Notes: a model not told the origin generated them from the letters alone. Counted from the first letter of the stretch, positions 25,206-36,415 are shown. The stretch: DNA of 64,000 nt from Leuctra nigra (GCA_934045905.1 OW203769.1:372001-436000); one strand, 5' to 3'. A program made the numbers and translations.

Positions 25206-26501
25206 TCAATAAGATGTTAATATTTTAGGTTTTAAAATGCGCTGAGGGCGGGTTTGTGTTTGTGTGGGAATTGTTTTCTTTATTGCCCCAGTCGCCTTTC
25301 CTACTCCCTGTGCCAGTGTTGCTGAAGATGGCAATGGTTGTGACCTCTTCTTCGGGGGCACTTGCATGGCCAGTGGTTTCGGAGTCCTTTTCGTCACAGA
25401 CGGTGATGGCGATGGTCCCTTCTTCTTCGTGGAACCTGATGCCAGTGGCTCCTTCGCCACTGGTGGTGTTGGCAGTGGCTCCTTCGCCACTGGTGGTGTA
25501 GGCAGTGGCTCCTTTGCCACTGGTGGTGTAGGCAGTGGCTCCTTTGCCACTGGTGGTGTTGGCAGTGGGTCCTTCGCCACTGGTGGTGTTGGCAGTGGCT
25601 CCTTCGCCACTGGTGGTGTAGGCAGTGGCTCCTTTGCCACTGGTGGTGTAGGCAGTGGCTCCTTTGCCACTGGTGGTGTTGGCAGTGGGTCCTTCGCCAC
25701 TGGTGGTGTTGGCAGTGGCTCCTTTGCCACTGGTGGTGCTGGCAGTGGGTCCTTCGCCACTGGTGGTGTTGGCAGTGGCTCCTTCGCCACTGGTGGTGTA
25801 GGCAGTGGCTCCTTTGCCACTGGTGGTGTAGGCAGTGGCTCCTTTGCCACTGGTGGTGTTGGCAGTGGGTCCTTCGCCACTGGTGCTGTTGGCATCCATA
25901 GTGGATCCAGTGGCATCCATCCTCTAAGCATCCATAGTGGCTCCTTTGCCACTGGTGGTGTTGGCAGTGGCTCCTTCGCCACTGGTGGTGTTGGCAGTGG
26001 CTCCTTTGCCACTGGTGGTGTTGGCAGTGGCTCCTTTGCCACTGGTGGTGTTTGCAGTGGGTCCTTCGCCACTGGTGGTGTAGGCAGTGGCTCCTTTGCC
26101 ACTGGTGGTGTTGGCAGTGGGTCCTTCGCCACTGGTGCTGTTGGCATCCATAGTGGATCCAGTGGCATCCATCCTCTAAGCATCCATAGTGGCTCCTTTG
26201 CCACTGGTGGTGTTAGCAGTGGGTCCTTCGCCACTGGTGGTGTTGGCAGTGGCTCCTTTACCACTGGTGGTGTTGGCAGTGGCTCCTTCGCCACTGGTGG
26301 TGTTGGCAGTGGCTCCTTTGCCACTGGTGGTGTTGGCAGTGGGTCCTTCGCCACTGGTGCTGTTGGCATCCATAGTGGATCCAGTGGCATCCATCCTCTA
26401 GGCATCCATAGTGGCTCCTTTGACACCGGCTCGGTCTGCGGGGAAACTGAGCCCCTGATGAGCTGGACAAGGTGAGAAGTAAGGACTCCTTTTCCGCGCA
26501 T
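25206..26501 (-). CDS. LINE A upstream ORF with 10-residue repeats
   Basis: A 431-codon frame immediately upstream of, and in the same frame as, the endonuclease-RT frame. The N-terminus (about 25 residues) is unique. The middle consists of roughly 30 copies of a decapeptide of the type PPVAKEPLPT, interrupted by blocks containing LWMLRGWMPLDPLWMP. The last 75 or so residues are basic and Lys/Pro/Ser/Thr-rich (KKKGPSPSPS, RPQRILKPK). An in-frame TAG lies 13 codons upstream of the ATG, which supports this start. There is no CCHC knuckle, RRM or coiled coil. Its position suggests the ORF1 product, which in other LINEs binds RNA, and the basic tail would suit that. The repeat region is also open in other frames, so coding is inferred from position and the shared frame. 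Confidence 0.6.
   Translation of the reverse strand: MRGKGVLTSHLVQLIRGSVSPQTEPVSKEPLWMPRGWMPLDPLWMPTAPVAKDPLPTPPVAKEPLPTPPVAKEPLPTPPVVKEPLPTPPVAKDPLLTPPVAKEPLWMLRGWMPLDPLWMPTAPVAKDPLPTPPVAKEPLPTPPVAKDPLQTPPVAKEPLPTPPVAKEPLPTPPVAKEPLPTPPVAKEPLWMLRGWMPLDPLWMPTAPVAKDPLPTPPVAKEPLPTPPVAKEPLPTPPVAKEPLPTPPVAKDPLPAPPVAKEPLPTPPVAKDPLPTPPVAKEPLPTPPVAKEPLPTPPVAKEPLPTPPVAKDPLPTPPVAKEPLPTPPVAKEPLPTPPVAKEPLPTPPVAKEPLASGSTKKKGPSPSPSVTKRTPKPLAMQVPPKKRSQPLPSSATLAQGVGKATGAIKKTIPTQTQTRPQRILKPKILTSY
25440..26425. repeat. 30-bp minisatellite inside LINE A ORF1
   Basis: Tandem 30-bp units of the type GGCTCCTTYGCCACTGGTGG plus TGTWGGCAGT are grouped in blocks separated by a longer GGCATCCATAGTGGATCCAG-containing segment at about 25892, 26144 and 26369. 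Because the unit is a multiple of three and lacks stops, long open frames exist on both strands (for example 25264-26475 plus). Confidence 0.95.
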
Positions 26502-26557
26502 GTTAAGGTGAAGTCCATGTCTGGTGAAATAGGCTCTCTACCCAGCTACTACAGTTT

Positions 26558-26839
26558 GTTCCTAAGGCAGACACACTCATTGTTCTCGTTCTATAAGGTA
26601 TCGTAAAATCATTTGCTCTCATTGTATCCTCGACCATTTATTGCACATCCCTTGTTCGAGGTCGTTTACAACCTTGTAGCTTAGCTCGCTTAGGGGGTGG
26701 AATATTATTCCACAATGGTATCTATGTATTTATGAGGTATGTTTTGACACTTTTAGGTTTTTACGATAGGGTCAGGTCCATTGTAAGTGTCACTAATACA
26801 TCATAAAACGAGAACAATGAGTGTGTCTGCCTTAGGAAC
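26558..26839. mobile_element. 282-bp MITE with inverted ends
   Basis: Both ends carry GTTCCTAAGGCAGACACACT and continue CATTGTTCTCGTT, in inverted orientation, for about 33 bp with no mismatch. There is no ORF. The flanks (AGTTT and CAAGT) show no clear target duplication, so the superfamily is unassigned. Confidence 0.8.
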
Positions 26840-28000
26840 CAAGTATAGGTTCTGACGTCACAGCCATTCACAGCGCGTCTCTGGCCCGCCTCCCAGATTC
26901 AAATAAAACCACACTTTCAAACCTCAATAACTCTGGAAATAAATGTATTTCATAGACATGTTATATATTGTTGGTCTTCCTGTAGCATCTAGTATTTTAT
27001 TTAATTAATTAAAAGAAAATTTAAATCTGATGAGAATTCCCTATTGCTGTCGTGAGCAAAGACATTCCCCGGGCCCGCGCCCTGGGGGCGATATTCCCCA
27101 GAATATCGCTTTTGGATAGCACATTATACAATTCCCTTCTCTAGATCTGATGTCCTCTTTTTCCAGTCATGGCTTATGGCAACCCTAGATGGCCCTTGTA
27201 GTGGGATTAAGTGGAACACTAAGTTCAAAAAGGTGATTCAGTTGATTCCAGTGAAAACGACTGATTCCTATTCAACTGATTTTGAACCGAGTTTTTAAAC
27301 AGGGAATCACTTCTGGACTTGTTTTTGTAGATAACGCCTCAATGACGCTTCGCTATTGATGTTTTTCTAAAAGCCGTCCTTGATGAATGAAGTTGTTTTG
27401 TGGTCCCCAACCAATAGGCCATGACTGCCTCCTTCCCACCGTCCATCTTTACCTATTCTTCACCAACTCACAACCATAGGAAAACGCTCGGTGTAAAGCG
27501 TTGATAAGCGAGCACCGGGCTCGACATTTAATGCAAAAGGAATAGACAAACAAAAAAGTACAGAGATTTTAGTCTTAAGTTTCAGGAGACGTTCTTATTA
27601 CCTATATTTTCCGTTGTTCAATTTGGTACACAGCCCCTTTCCTACAGAAATTATTATTGCAGGGCAATTTTTACAAAAATTATGACGTTAGAAAACTCGT
27701 TTAAAACTACAAACTTAAAAAAGTTCCCTGCGGGACACAATTGTGTATAGGTAATGTTCATTTTTAATTGGTGATAGGTATTGGGGGGGGGGGGGGGGGG
27801 GGCACAATTTTTCCTTCTCTCTAGTTCGCGCCTTTGGCTTGATTACGTTTATCCAAAAGTGTGCAGCTCACATCGAGAAAATGGACATCGAGCCTCCTGT
27901 TCCTAATGTATGAACTCTCGTATGGCTTGGACATGTTCTGAATAACGTGTTTCTACGCAGCAAGTCTGTCCATTACTGCAAGTGCTTTTTCTACTCGCCG
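26840..28000. other. Noncoding spacer with G20 tract
   Basis: No gene recognised. It holds a copy of the dispersed AGGAAAACGCTC..GCGTTG..GCGAGCAC block at 27478-27515 and a run of 20 G at 27783-27802. Confidence 0.6.
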
Positions 28001-30134
28001 CTGCCAAATAAGATAACCGTGTTCCAAGTGTTGACAAAGTCCGTCTTCAGTCTTCAACAGCTAAGTACACGTGCGGAGTGAAACTGAAGAGAGTGGACTG
28101 CAATTCCATGCAAACAAGATCGTAGCATGTCCTGAACTTCATCGAATCTTTCAAGAAATCACTGCCAAATAAGATAACCGTGTTCCAAGTGTTGACAAAG
28201 TCCGTCTTCAGTCTTCAACAGCTAAGTACACGTGCGGAGTGAAACTGAAGAGAGTGGACTGCAATTCCATGCAAACAAGATCGTAGCATGTCCTGAACTT
28301 CATCGAATCTTTCAAGAAATCACTGCCAAATAAGATAACCGTGTTCCAAGTGTTGACAAAGTCCGTCTTCAGTCTTCAACAGCTAAGTACACGTGCGGAG
28401 TGAAACTGAAGAGAGTGGACTGCAATTCCATGCAAACAAGATCGTAGCATGTCCTGAACTTCATCGAATCTTTCAAGAAATCACTGCCAAATAAGATAAC
28501 CGTGTTCCAAGTGTTGACAAAGTCCGTCTTCAGTCTTCAACAGCTAAGTACACGTGCGGAGTGAAACTGAAGAGAGTGGACTGCAATTCCATGCAAACAA
28601 GATCGTAGCATGTCCTGAACTTCATCGAATCTTTCAAGAAATCACTGCCAAATAAGATAACCGTGTTCCAAGTGTTGACAAAGTCCGTCTTCAGTCTTCA
28701 ACAGCTAAGTACACGTGCGGAGTGAAACTGAAGAGAGTGGACTGCAATTCCATGCAAACAAGATCGTAGCATGTCCTGAACTTCATCGAATCTTTCAAGA
28801 AATCACTGCCAAATAAGATAACCGTGTTCCAAGTGTTGACAAAGTCCGTCTTCAGTCTTCAACAGCTAAGTACACGTGCGGAGTGAAACTGAAGAGAGTG
28901 GACTGCAATTCCATGCAAACAAGATCGTAGCATGTCCTGAACTTCATCGAATCTTTCAAGAAATCACTGCCAAATAAGATAACCGTGTTCCAAGTGTTGA
29001 CAAAGTCCGTCTTCAGTCTTCAACAGCTAAGTACACGTGCGGAGTGAAACTGAAGAGAGTGGACTGCAATTCCATGCAAACAAGATCGTAGCATGTCCTG
29101 AACTTCATCGAATCTTTCAAGAAATCACTGCCAAATAAGATAACCGTGTTCCAAGTGTTGACAAAGTCCGTCTTCAGTCTTCAACAGCTAAGTACACGTG
29201 CGGAGTGAAACTGAAGAGAGTGGACTGCAATTCCATGCAAACAAGATCGTAGCATGTCCTGAACTTCATCGAATCTTTCAAGAAATCACTGCCAAATAAG
29301 ATAACCGTGTTCCAAGTGTTGACAAAGTCCGTCTTCAGTCTTCAACAGCTAAGTACACGTGCGGAGTGAAACTGAAGAGAGTGGACTGCAATTCCATGCA
29401 AACAAGATCGTAGCATGTCCTGAACTTCATCGAATCTTTCAAGAAATCACTGCCAAATAAGATAACCGTGTTCCAAGTGTTGACAAAGTCCGTCTTCAGT
29501 CTTCAACAGCTAAGTACACGTGCGGAGTGAAACTGAAGAGAGTGGACTGCAATTCCATGCAAACAAGATCGTAGCATGTCCTGAACTTCATCGAATCTTT
29601 CAAGAAATCACTGCCAAATAAGATAACCGTGTTCCAAGTGTTGACAAAGTCCGTCTTCAGTCTTCAACAGCTAAGTACACGTGCGGAGTGAAACTGAAGA
29701 GAGTGGACTGCAATTCCATGCAAACAAGATCGTAGCATGTCCTGAACTTCATCGAATCTTTCAAGAAATCACTGCCAAATAAGATAACCGTGTTCCAAGT
29801 GTTGACAAAGTCCGTCTTCAGTCTTCAACAGCTAAGTACACGTGCGGAGTGAAACTGAAGAGAGTGGACTGCAATTCCATGCAAACAAGATCGTAGCATG
29901 TCCTGAACTTCATCGAATCTTTCAAGAAATCACTGCCAAATAAGATAACCGTGTTCCAAGTGTTGACAAAGTCCGTCTTCAGTCTTCAACAGCTAAGTAC
30001 ACGTGCGGAGTGAAACTGAAGAGAGTGGACTGCAATTCCATGCAAACAAGATCGTAGCATGTCCTGAACTTCATCGAATCTTTCAAGAAATCACTGCCAA
30101 ATAAGATAAACGTGTTCCAAGTGTTGACAAAGTC
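28001..30134 (+). repeat. 161-bp satellite, 13 near-identical units
   Basis: The landmark CTGCCAAATAAGATAACCGTG recurs exactly every 161 bp from 28001 to 30094 (13 periods) with a final partial unit. Units look identical to one another apart from a C-to-A change in the last (AAACGTG). The array ends at 30134 and the following sequence begins with AACACTTGAC, making a short palindrome GTGTTGACAAAGTCAACAC with the last repeat. No coding sequence. Confidence 0.97.
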
Positions 30135-30530
30135 AACACTTGACTTTGACTCAGCCGCTACATGATCTGTGGAAATGAAAACAATCCAATGTTATACGAG
30201 TTTGCCACAAGGAAAATCACAAGCAACAGCATAAACAATACGATATTCAATGTAATTCAGATTGTAAACACTAACTTGTTTCGCTCATAAAAGTGACATT
30301 GACAGAACGATGTTTTGTTTTGATTTCTTGTGAGCGGCTACTATACACACGCCAGTGTGTGCAGGTATATCAAGCTATCACCGAGCACCAGCCCCGGAGC
30401 ACCGAAAGAAGGACGTTAATTCACAGCACCATAACACCGAAATACAAAACCGACAAAAAGGACAATACAAGACAAGTAGCACACAAACAAGTATTTAAAA
30501 GAAAGAAGGACAATATTAGGGATGATTCCC
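30135..30530. other. Unassigned spacer
   Basis: A 93-codon ORF (30293-30574) is present but has no recognisable domain and runs into the adjacent tandem repeat, so I do not call it a gene. Confidence 0.5.
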
Positions 30531-30841
30531 GAGAGTTAGAAAAAATGGTTCCGTTGCAAACTCTTGTAAATTAAAAAAGAGTAAAAAAAAACTCAAAAAT
30601 ATTATTTAAATTTTTTTTTTGGAAAGATGTAGCACCCGACCAAGGTTTTAAAAGTAAAAGGGACACTATTACGGATGATTCCTGAGAGTAAGAAAAAATG
30701 GTTCCTCTGCTAACTCTCGTAAATTCGAAAAGAGTTAATAAAAAACTTAGTTTTTTTTTAAAATTTTTTGGAGATATGTAGCACCCAAACAAGTATTTAA
30801 AAGTAAAAGAAACACTATTACGGATAATTCCTGAGAGTAAG
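30531..30841 (+). repeat. About-150-bp R repeat, two units
   Basis: Two diverged units with the consensus landmarks ATGGTTCCKYTGCAAACTCT, AGATGTAGCACCC and TGATTCCTGAGAGT. The same family, in the same orientation, forms about ten units at 40521-41996, and it appears inverted at 43105-43690. Confidence 0.85.
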
Positions 30842-30879
30842 GGGTCGTTCCAGGCCAAAACCGCAAATCGATTTTCATG

Positions 30880-31340
30880 TGCGACTCCGATTTTGTTCAT
30901 ATTTGGTATACATGTTAGGAAGCCGAAAGAAACACATGGCTCTTTCAGCGTTTTTCCATATTTTGAACGGGGTCCGAGAAACGGGCCCCTCAAAAAGTCA
31001 TTTTCAGGTGGGCCTTGCTTTCTTAAAACAATTGTATTTTTATAACCGTTAGTGATAGAGACTTCATTTTTTTTAAGAAATGAAGATCTTAGAATGAATA
31101 ATTTTATTATAATTTTATTTGGGCACAAAAATGAAAAAAAGTGGGGGGGATTCCCAATTTTGTCCTTAAAACGACCCCCCCTAAAAATCGTATTTTTTGA
31201 TATTTTTTTAAAAAAATATATGTGTTTCCTAATTGTATGTTTAACATCCTTGCAAAGTTGTAGAGTGGTAACTTTTACGGTATGGAAGTAATGCAGTATA
31301 ATGTAAAAATAGTACTAGGTTTTTGCATTATATTTCACTA
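30880..31340 (+). repeat. Inverted block U, left copy
   Basis: About 460 bp that reappear as the reverse complement at 40019-40475 with roughly 95% identity by eye, including a homopolymer-rich GTGGGGGGGATTCCC segment. The two copies flank 8.7 kb that contains the YqaJ/THAP transposon. Confidence 0.9.
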
Positions 31341-31579
31341 GGTACACCCGCGGTCACAGAAATTGCTTGCAGAATTCTAAGTCCTTTTCAAAACTTGATG
31401 AACTAGACGAAAATACGGAGGTAAACGCAGATTTCGAGCATGTGGGGTTGGAGGGTTTGATTTGAAGAACCATTCAACCATCCCATACATAATAATTATT
31501 TCTTCATTCAACAAATATTGATGTTAATGCGAGCTCCAACTTGGCAGTTCACCGTCAATTTTTCTGACCGCGGGTACCT
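31340..31579. repeat. 240-bp hairpin-ended insert
   Basis: ACCCGCGGTCACAGAAATTG (31346-31365) is mirrored by CAATTTTTCTGACCGCGGGT (31556-31575). It looks like a small MITE lying between block U and the large transposon. No target duplication resolved. Confidence 0.6.
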
Positions 31580-31580
31580 A

Positions 31581-31635
31581 TTCGCCTCCGCAACGAAATA
31601 CATGTGACACCACTTCCGGTCAGTTTAGGTGCTCC
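31581..31635 (+). repeat. Left terminal region of the YqaJ/THAP transposon
   Basis: Terminal 15-mer and subterminal GTTTAGGTGCTCC, both inverted at the right end. It lies directly upstream of the YqaJ gene and may include transposase binding sites. Confidence 0.55.
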
Positions 31636-32345
31636 AAATGATCACGTGCTCTTTCCGCCATTAGAAAGTTAGTGTTTTGCTTTGTCTTTTTCCATTCTTT
31701 TTTATCAAATATTTAGGTCCTTAGTATGAAATGGAAGACAACAATGAAGCCAGTATGGTTATGAAAGGTAAATATAATGATATTCATTTCAATAATGAAA
31801 TATTTCACGATCAAAATGCATTAAACATTAGCTCGTTTATACGTAACCAAAGTTAGGTTAGATATTTACCTGGTTACCTTACCTAGAGGTAGCTAGGTAG
31901 GATGACCCAGGTCGTAGGTACCTAATACAAAACTATATGGTTTGTTTTTTGTTTTAATTTAATAAAACTTACTTTGTCTTTGTGTGTTTGTAGTTCCCCT
32001 GAGCTACAGTGCCATATTTGAGCATATAGATGGCAAGAAGAGGTGCTTACAGGAGGGCGAGGCAATTGCAAAATCGACATTCCTGGCTGATTGCTATGTC
32101 ACCAGTCATGGCAAAGACGATATAAAAATAAAGGCACACATATTTCAGTCCACAACATCAAAGCCACCACATGAAGTGTCGATTGAGCTTGCTCTCACAC
32201 CGACTGTGAAGGTGGCTTTGGCTCATTGTAGCTGCAAGGCAGGGTGAGTAAATAGTTTCTAGCAAGTTCCACTACCTAAATCATTGCTCGCAGAAGATTT
32301 AGTGGACCTTAGTTTCTAGGTAGTACCTATCTCTAGTTCAACTCT

Positions 32346-32519
32346 AGGTCTGTTCATCGGGGTGTTCTAACCTGCTCGGAACACACCGGAAGTCGTCACG
32401 GAAAAGTTTACATAAATACCTATCCGTCGAGTTTTGATTCGTAATTCATGCACCTTACACAATCGGTGACGACTTCCGCTTGCTCCGAGCAGGTTCGGAA
32501 CAAGCCGATGAACAAACCT
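32346..32519. mobile_element. 174-bp palindromic MITE in YqaJ intron 2
   Basis: The ends AGGTCTGTTCATCGG and CCGATGAACAAACCT are inverted, and pairing continues (AACCTGCTCGGA, GGAAGTCGTCA) nearly to the centre, so the element is an almost complete hairpin. It lies wholly within intron 2 and leaves the splice sites intact. Confidence 0.75.
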
Positions 32520-33774
32520 TCTGTGTACCTACATACACTTGCAGGTAGTTACACTTGGCAAAAGAAAAAAATGATTGCGAAACAAATTTGAATGTTTGCC
32601 GGTCAGGTTTTGTAAAACTCAATGCTTGTTATTTAGCAATGAAATTGGAACTCACTACAAGAGTGAGATGAGGAGTTCGCTTGAACTGACTTCTGATGGA
32701 GCAATATATAAATTTTTTTCATGTGATCGGTTTATAGAGTAATCATTTTTTGGTTTGCCGAGTGTACATTGATAAGGATAAAATGGTAACATTTAGTGAT
32801 TGGATTAAAATTTGGCACTTAGGCATACCAACCTTCAGTTGAGCATTCATCAGCAACTATGCATCAGTATCATTCTGCATTCATCATAATTAGGTATACC
32901 TATATATTTCCAATAATTGTAAAGAAACTTGATTTAAGATCAATTTTGAGAGGTTGATTCAACATCATTCCCTTGTGGAGTTGTAAATCCCATATTTTGG
33001 AATGTAAAATGACTGCTATCTCTAAGGGACAGTTTCAAATTAATCACTCAATTTTTTAAACCGATAGTCGATTAAATCAAGCAATTGAAACAACATCGAA
33101 TCAAAGAGGTTTTAAGTAAATACCTACTTGATTAAATCGAATCAAAGACGATCACCCAGTCTCAGGTTCAAGAAATTTTGCAAATATTTAATGAAATTGT
33201 CTTCATTTTCACTTCCAAAAAACCTTCCTGAATCTGATTATTACATGTCGCTTGTATTCTCATGCAACAAAGCTAGATTTACATTAGTATACCTATACCG
33301 AACAAATGTCCGATCACTGTCTGATACAAGATTATAGATGGCACTGACCTCAAAATCTTACCAATTCATGACGCATTTCATTTGCAAATAAAACCCGGCC
33401 TGAAAATGTAAATCCCTACCCGATTTTCAATTCACTACCCAACCCCAAAATCCAGATATCCCACACCCGTACTAATTATAAAAAGCAATTTAAACATAGT
33501 AACCATTACCTACCTAAATTATGTATTCATGATTGTTAATTTAATAATATAAATAATTGTGTTTAGGACTCCATGTGGTATGCTGGAAAGACGAACATTT
33601 TTAAATATATTATTGTCTATTTCATTCTTACGAGTCATTCAAATTTATGTCGGAGCAGGCCAGAGCAGTGCCCTATGGACTGTCATTGAGTCCTGGGTGC
33701 AGCTAGACGAGGAGACTTATTCGACATATATTATGAACGTATGTCATTCATCGTTATAGAATGCAATATCCAAT

Positions 33775-33905
33775 AATAATCCAAGTTCGTCTAGCTTCTA
33801 AGAACTACTACATCTACTTCTAAGTCTACCTACTAAGAACTACCTTCTAAGGGCTACATTCTAAGAACTACCTACTAAGAACTTCTAAGAACTAATAGTA
33901 GGTAT
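33775..33905 (+). repeat. CTTCTAAGAACTAC short tandem repeats
   Basis: Imperfect repeats of the words TTCTAAGAACTAC and CTACCTACTAAGAAC near the 3' end of YqaJ intron 2. Low-complexity expansion, no function assigned. Confidence 0.75.
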
Positions 33906-35159
33906 TGAAGAAAATCAAGAGAATGTGGGAATTTATTAGTGGCCAGTGAACACAAATTGCATCTGATTTTCAGGTTGTCGGGAAGTTGCAAACATGCGAT
34001 TGGCACCTTAATTTACGTTCATCAACATGAAATTTTAAAGGATGTCCCATCTTGCACATCAGAGAAGCAAAAATGGGGTGTTATTAAGCAGAAATCTTCT
34101 CTCCTTCATCCTCCCCAAAAGATATCTTCGATGCACTGCTTCCAGCCGTACCAAGAAAAGAAACTACAACTCAAGATTCATTCCAAACCATTTGAAGCAC
34201 AGCAATCGATACTATCAAACCTTAATTACATTCCTTCCCTTTGCCGTCATCTATCCGATTCCCCTCGACTCACTGGCATCACTGCAAATCAGACTTCACC
34301 GATCACTAATTTAATTCCTGCGGATGATACTGTTTCTGTGGAAAGTGATTTATCCGAGGAAAGCTCATTCCATGAAAGCGTCTTGAATAACACTGAAAAA
34401 GCAGAATTTCCTCCCACATTTCAACCCGATCCAGAGAACCCTAGGTACGAGTTAGGCGTGTTCTATAACAGTTATGTAGAACAGACATTTGAAAAGTCGA
34501 TGGATGTCATCACTACACCACAGCAGAGTGCATCATGGTTTGATGCTCGTAAGTTCATTATCACTGGAACATCGGCTGCAAAAATAATTAGCTCAAGAAA
34601 CCTTAGTCAAACGGCATTAAGTATGGTAAAGGGTAAAACATTTTCTGGAAATTTTGCAACGGACTAAGGCAATCAGAATGAGTCGGTTGCCAGAAATGAA
34701 TTTTCAGAGAAGGAAGGCCTTGAGGTGAAAACTTGTGGATTAGTTGTATCACGAAAGTGGCCTCACTTAGGTTTTAGTCCGGATGGAATCATAATGAAAA
34801 TGGACAGAGAACTATTAGAAATAAAATGCCCGGTATCAAAGATGTCCGAGCCAATTGTCGACGAGGAAAAGAACTCTGCAGTAGATTACTTGGTATCTAC
34901 GGGTCCAGGAAAAACGCTTTCACTTCATAAAAAGAAAAGGGGCTATTATAATCAGATCCAGTATGGAATGTATGTTTTAAATTTGCTTAGTTGCCAGTTT
35001 CATGTGTATTCTCCACAAGGGAGTGCAACTGTGAGGGTTGATCGAGACGATGCGTTTTTGTCAAGTGCAATCCCCAAATTGCATGAATTTTATTACCTTC
35101 ACTATCTTCCTTTGTTGTGGGAAATAGAAGAGTGCAGATATCTCAGTTTCAAGAATTAA

Positions 35160-36415
35160 TCAACATTTTAGTGCAACACTGCCAAAATTTAAGTTTTCAC
35201 ATAACGTAACTTTCAGAATAATCAGAATAAAAATTAAAAGCTTGCAATATAAATATAACTAATTTTAAATACATTTTTTCAGATCAAATAGTGATACCTA
35301 TTTGTTAGAACTGAGGTAGTGCATGATTTGTGCACAAAAGCATTTTGTATAAACTTTTTTAAATTAACTTTCATAGTACCTTTGTTAACTATGGTTCAAA
35401 TTTTCATTAATATTATAGTTCTTTTAGCAATAGTGAAAGGTGTAGCATATGTTCGTGGATAATATAATAAAAATGTTGATTACCATTGCCAATCAATCTG
35501 TTGTAATTCAAATAATGTGAATCCTAATTTAACGACATCCTTCACTTATCCCTTATTCCAACGCTCGTTTATGCCATGGCGATTATTAGCCACTGAAAAT
35601 AAAATATTTACTAAATTTTAAGGCAATTTTTGAAGTGATCAAGAAAGTTATAAAATAATCTGATAAAATGTTGATAATGCCTACATTTGCATTTAGCATG
35701 GCCATAAATTATTAAATTATCTGGATGATTCAATTAAGTTACTAATATAATTTCTTTGTCGAAGCCGACTAGAGAATAATATCAAATTTTGTCAAAGAAA
35801 TCAGAAAAGTGAAAGCTGTCGGAATGACATACTTCACGAAAGACGTGAACATTTCACATGAGGCTTCGCATACGTGATATCGGAAACCTGTTCCATATTG
35901 ATTCCGTAGTTCCTTGCCAGAAATAACGTGCCGACATCAAACGTGAAATCATCAAGGTGCCACTAGGGCAATGGTTTATTTCGTAATTAGACTTCTTTGT
36001 CCAAGTTTGAAATGACTTAAAAATTTAATTCTAGTCGATACAAACCTTACAAACTTCTGCAATTGGCTACTATACAATTTTCATTATTTTCTTTGCATTG
36101 GTGTAAATAATTAAAGACAACTTGAACATTTTAACAAGCTCCCTACAAGTAGCAGCAACTGTTAATTTATTTGTCTAGGCTGGAAATGACTGGAAGATGA
36201 CTAGGAAATCATAAAACAAAATAGCTCGGGTTGAACTGAAAGGTCTATTATTGTAAAAATAGAAAATTACAGAAAAGACATACCATCTAAATTACAATAC
36301 ACTATCAGGAAAAGTCTCCGACTTCTCGGTAAAAACTTACATACAACTTACAATCTGTAACTGCCACTTTCTATTTAAGTCAAAATTACTTGGGGATCAC
36401 TGCTGAACCAATATG
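35160..36415. other. Noncoding region between the convergent transposon genes
   Basis: It follows the YqaJ stop and includes AT-rich sequence with AATAAA-like signals (for example CAGAATAAAAATTAAAAG near 35220 and GAAAATAAAATATTTAC near 35597). No gene seen. Confidence 0.5.

Larger units (their letters stand above)
21842..26501 (-). mobile_element. Non-LTR retrotransposon (LINE A), minus strand
   Basis: Reading on the minus strand, the element has a repetitive Pro/Lys/Ala-rich ORF (26501 to 25206), an endonuclease-reverse transcriptase frame (25205 to 22176), a 3' UTR of about 310 bp and a 3' end with AAATAAAAA followed by (ACT)n at 21842-21866. The order ORF1, EN, RT, microsatellite tail is that of the Jockey/CR1-like groups of apurinic-endonuclease LINEs. 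The 5' end is uncertain: a MITE begins at 26558, only 57 bp upstream of the ORF1 start. No flanking target duplication could be recognised. Confidence 0.85.
31731..35159 (+). pseudogene. SWIM-YqaJ exonuclease-like gene, one in-frame stop
   Basis: Three exons are inferred: 31731-31767, 31994-32243 and 33974-35159. Junctions are AAAG|GTAAAT, TTTGTAG|TT, GCAGG|GTGAGT and TTTTCAG|GT, and the exon lengths add to 491 codons in one frame. Splicing of exons 2 and 3 joins the two halves of a SWIM zinc finger, CSCKAG and GSCKHA (C91, C93, C101, H103). Exon 3 carries a YqaJ/lambda-exonuclease fold: an ASWFDARKFIITGTSAAK start, GNQNE (E332), GFSPDG (D367), LEIKCP (E379, K381) and YYNQIQYGM. Family members resect or degrade DNA ends with a metal-bound D/ExK centre. 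A TAA at 34665-34667 (codon 327) interrupts the frame just before GNQNE, removing the whole catalytic part. A 47-bp micro-intron could bypass it but would also remove the glutamate motif, so a nonsense mutation is more likely. Confidence 0.85.

Noticed and set aside
25264..26475. 403-codon GSFATGGVGS-repeat ORF on the plus strand
   Set aside because: It is the antisense of the LINE ORF1 minisatellite; a 30-bp unit without stops opens several frames at once.
30293..30574. 93-codon ORF after the 161-bp satellite
   Set aside because: No domain or conserved neighbour, and the 3' half runs into the R repeat.
30571..31128. 185-codon minus-strand ORF
   Set aside because: It lies across R and U repeats. 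The inverted copy at 40 kb carries only a short ORF of the same sequence, so the frame is not maintained.
33559..33759. Possible extra exon (66 codons) in YqaJ intron 2
   Set aside because: Exons 2 and 3 already join in phase and rebuild the SWIM finger; inserting this segment would split it.
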